A program made the position numbers and the translations under genes. A stretch of 64,000 bases of DNA from Antilocapra americana (lineage: Eukaryota > Chordata > Mammalia > Artiodactyla > Antilocapridae). The stretch covers positions 6,212,723-6,276,722 of the forward strand of contig ML664161.1 of NCBI GenBank assembly GCA_007570785.1, given 5' to 3'. Shown here piece after piece: positions 63,937-64,000 of the stretch. Positions within the stretch are counted from its first letter, which is position 1, and each line of letters begins with the position of its first letter. Under the pieces are notes generated by a model. It did not search any database and was not told where the DNA came from. It worked only from the letters and a program-made list of their open reading frames with translations.

Positions 63937-63940
<4 letters not shown>

Positions 63941-64000
<60 letters not shown>
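63941..64000. repeat. Compound (TC)n(CA)n microsatellite, cut by window edge
   Basis: A TC run of about 39 nt passes directly into a CA run of at least 20 nt that continues past the right edge. Confidence 0.97.

Larger units (their letters stand above)
59561..63940. other. Non-coding intronic stretch, no gene seen
   Basis: No young transposon was recognised for about 4.4 kb. It holds the inverted repeat at 60.25 kb, an A-run near 62284-62298, a (GA)n run near 61955-61970, a G-rich run at 62839-62861 and a (CT)n run near 63447-63461. The 61200-61700 part is mid-GC and of high complexity. No exon was recognised. Confidence 0.5.
40946..64000 (-). other. MECOM: MECOM intron upstream of the PR-start exon (partial)
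   Basis: From the acceptor to the right edge no first coding exon (short MDS1 exon 1) was recognised, so this intron is at least 23 kb. It contains a long BovB-L1 composite, scattered Bov-tA SINEs, an isolated CpG-rich block at about 49.2-49.7 kb and the terminal microsatellite. Confidence 0.82.

Noticed and set aside
1..64000. CRISPR array, operon, toxin or phage-type defence system
   Set aside because: No regularly spaced direct repeats, prokaryotic gene clusters or related proteins. The window is vertebrate intronic DNA.

Overview
This is a mammalian, specifically ruminant (bovid-type) genomic window. The host cannot be narrowed to cattle, sheep, goat or buffalo by eye. The evidence is the repeat content: many tRNA-derived Bov-tA SINEs, several BovB LINE fragments ending in the usual (CTGAA)n tail, and CHR-type SINEs, in AT-rich intronic DNA. 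The only host coding sequence recognised is one internal exon (40591-40928, minus strand). It encodes the acidic N-terminal segment and the start of the PR domain of MECOM (PRDM3, MDS1-EVI1). Both splice sites are visible. Everything else is therefore most likely MECOM intron: the intron downstream of this exon at lower coordinates (at least 40.6 kb) and the first MDS1-type intron at higher coordinates (at least 23 kb).

Layout on the + strand. 0.6-1.4 kb holds a BovB 3' end and two old MER5A-like fossils. 7.6-9.0 kb is an old L1 tail interrupted by two younger SINEs. 12.35-21.77 kb has no recognisable ruminant SINE or LINE. 24.5-26.9 kb is a second repeat-free block, with enhancer-like motif content. 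26.9-29.3 kb carries three Bov-tA copies and a CA repeat. 30.25-36.16 kb has two closely similar BovB copies, one with an uninterrupted reverse-transcriptase frame. 36.6-37.25 kb is an MLT1-type LTR split by a Bov-tA. 38.3-38.66 kb is a CHR-type SINE. 40.6-40.9 kb is the MECOM exon. 42.1-44.9 kb is the longest BovB fragment (endonuclease plus RT), joined abruptly to an antisense L1 fragment. 47.4-48.4 kb holds old MIR and L1 fossils. 49.23-49.66 kb is an isolated CpG-rich, GC-rich block with a canonical G-quadruplex and a CCAAT box, the best candidate regulatory element. 49.85-59.1 kb has scattered Bov-tA copies. 60.25 kb has a perfect 15-bp inverted repeat. The window ends inside a (TC)n(CA)n microsatellite.

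The mobile elements do not act with the exon as a system; they are insertions in a very large developmental-gene locus. All five BovB fragments lie on the + strand, antisense to MECOM. No novel multi-gene system, RNA gene or CRISPR array was found. The observations most worth checking are the CpG/G4 block, the perfect inverted repeat, the BovB-L1 junction and the repeat-depleted blocks.
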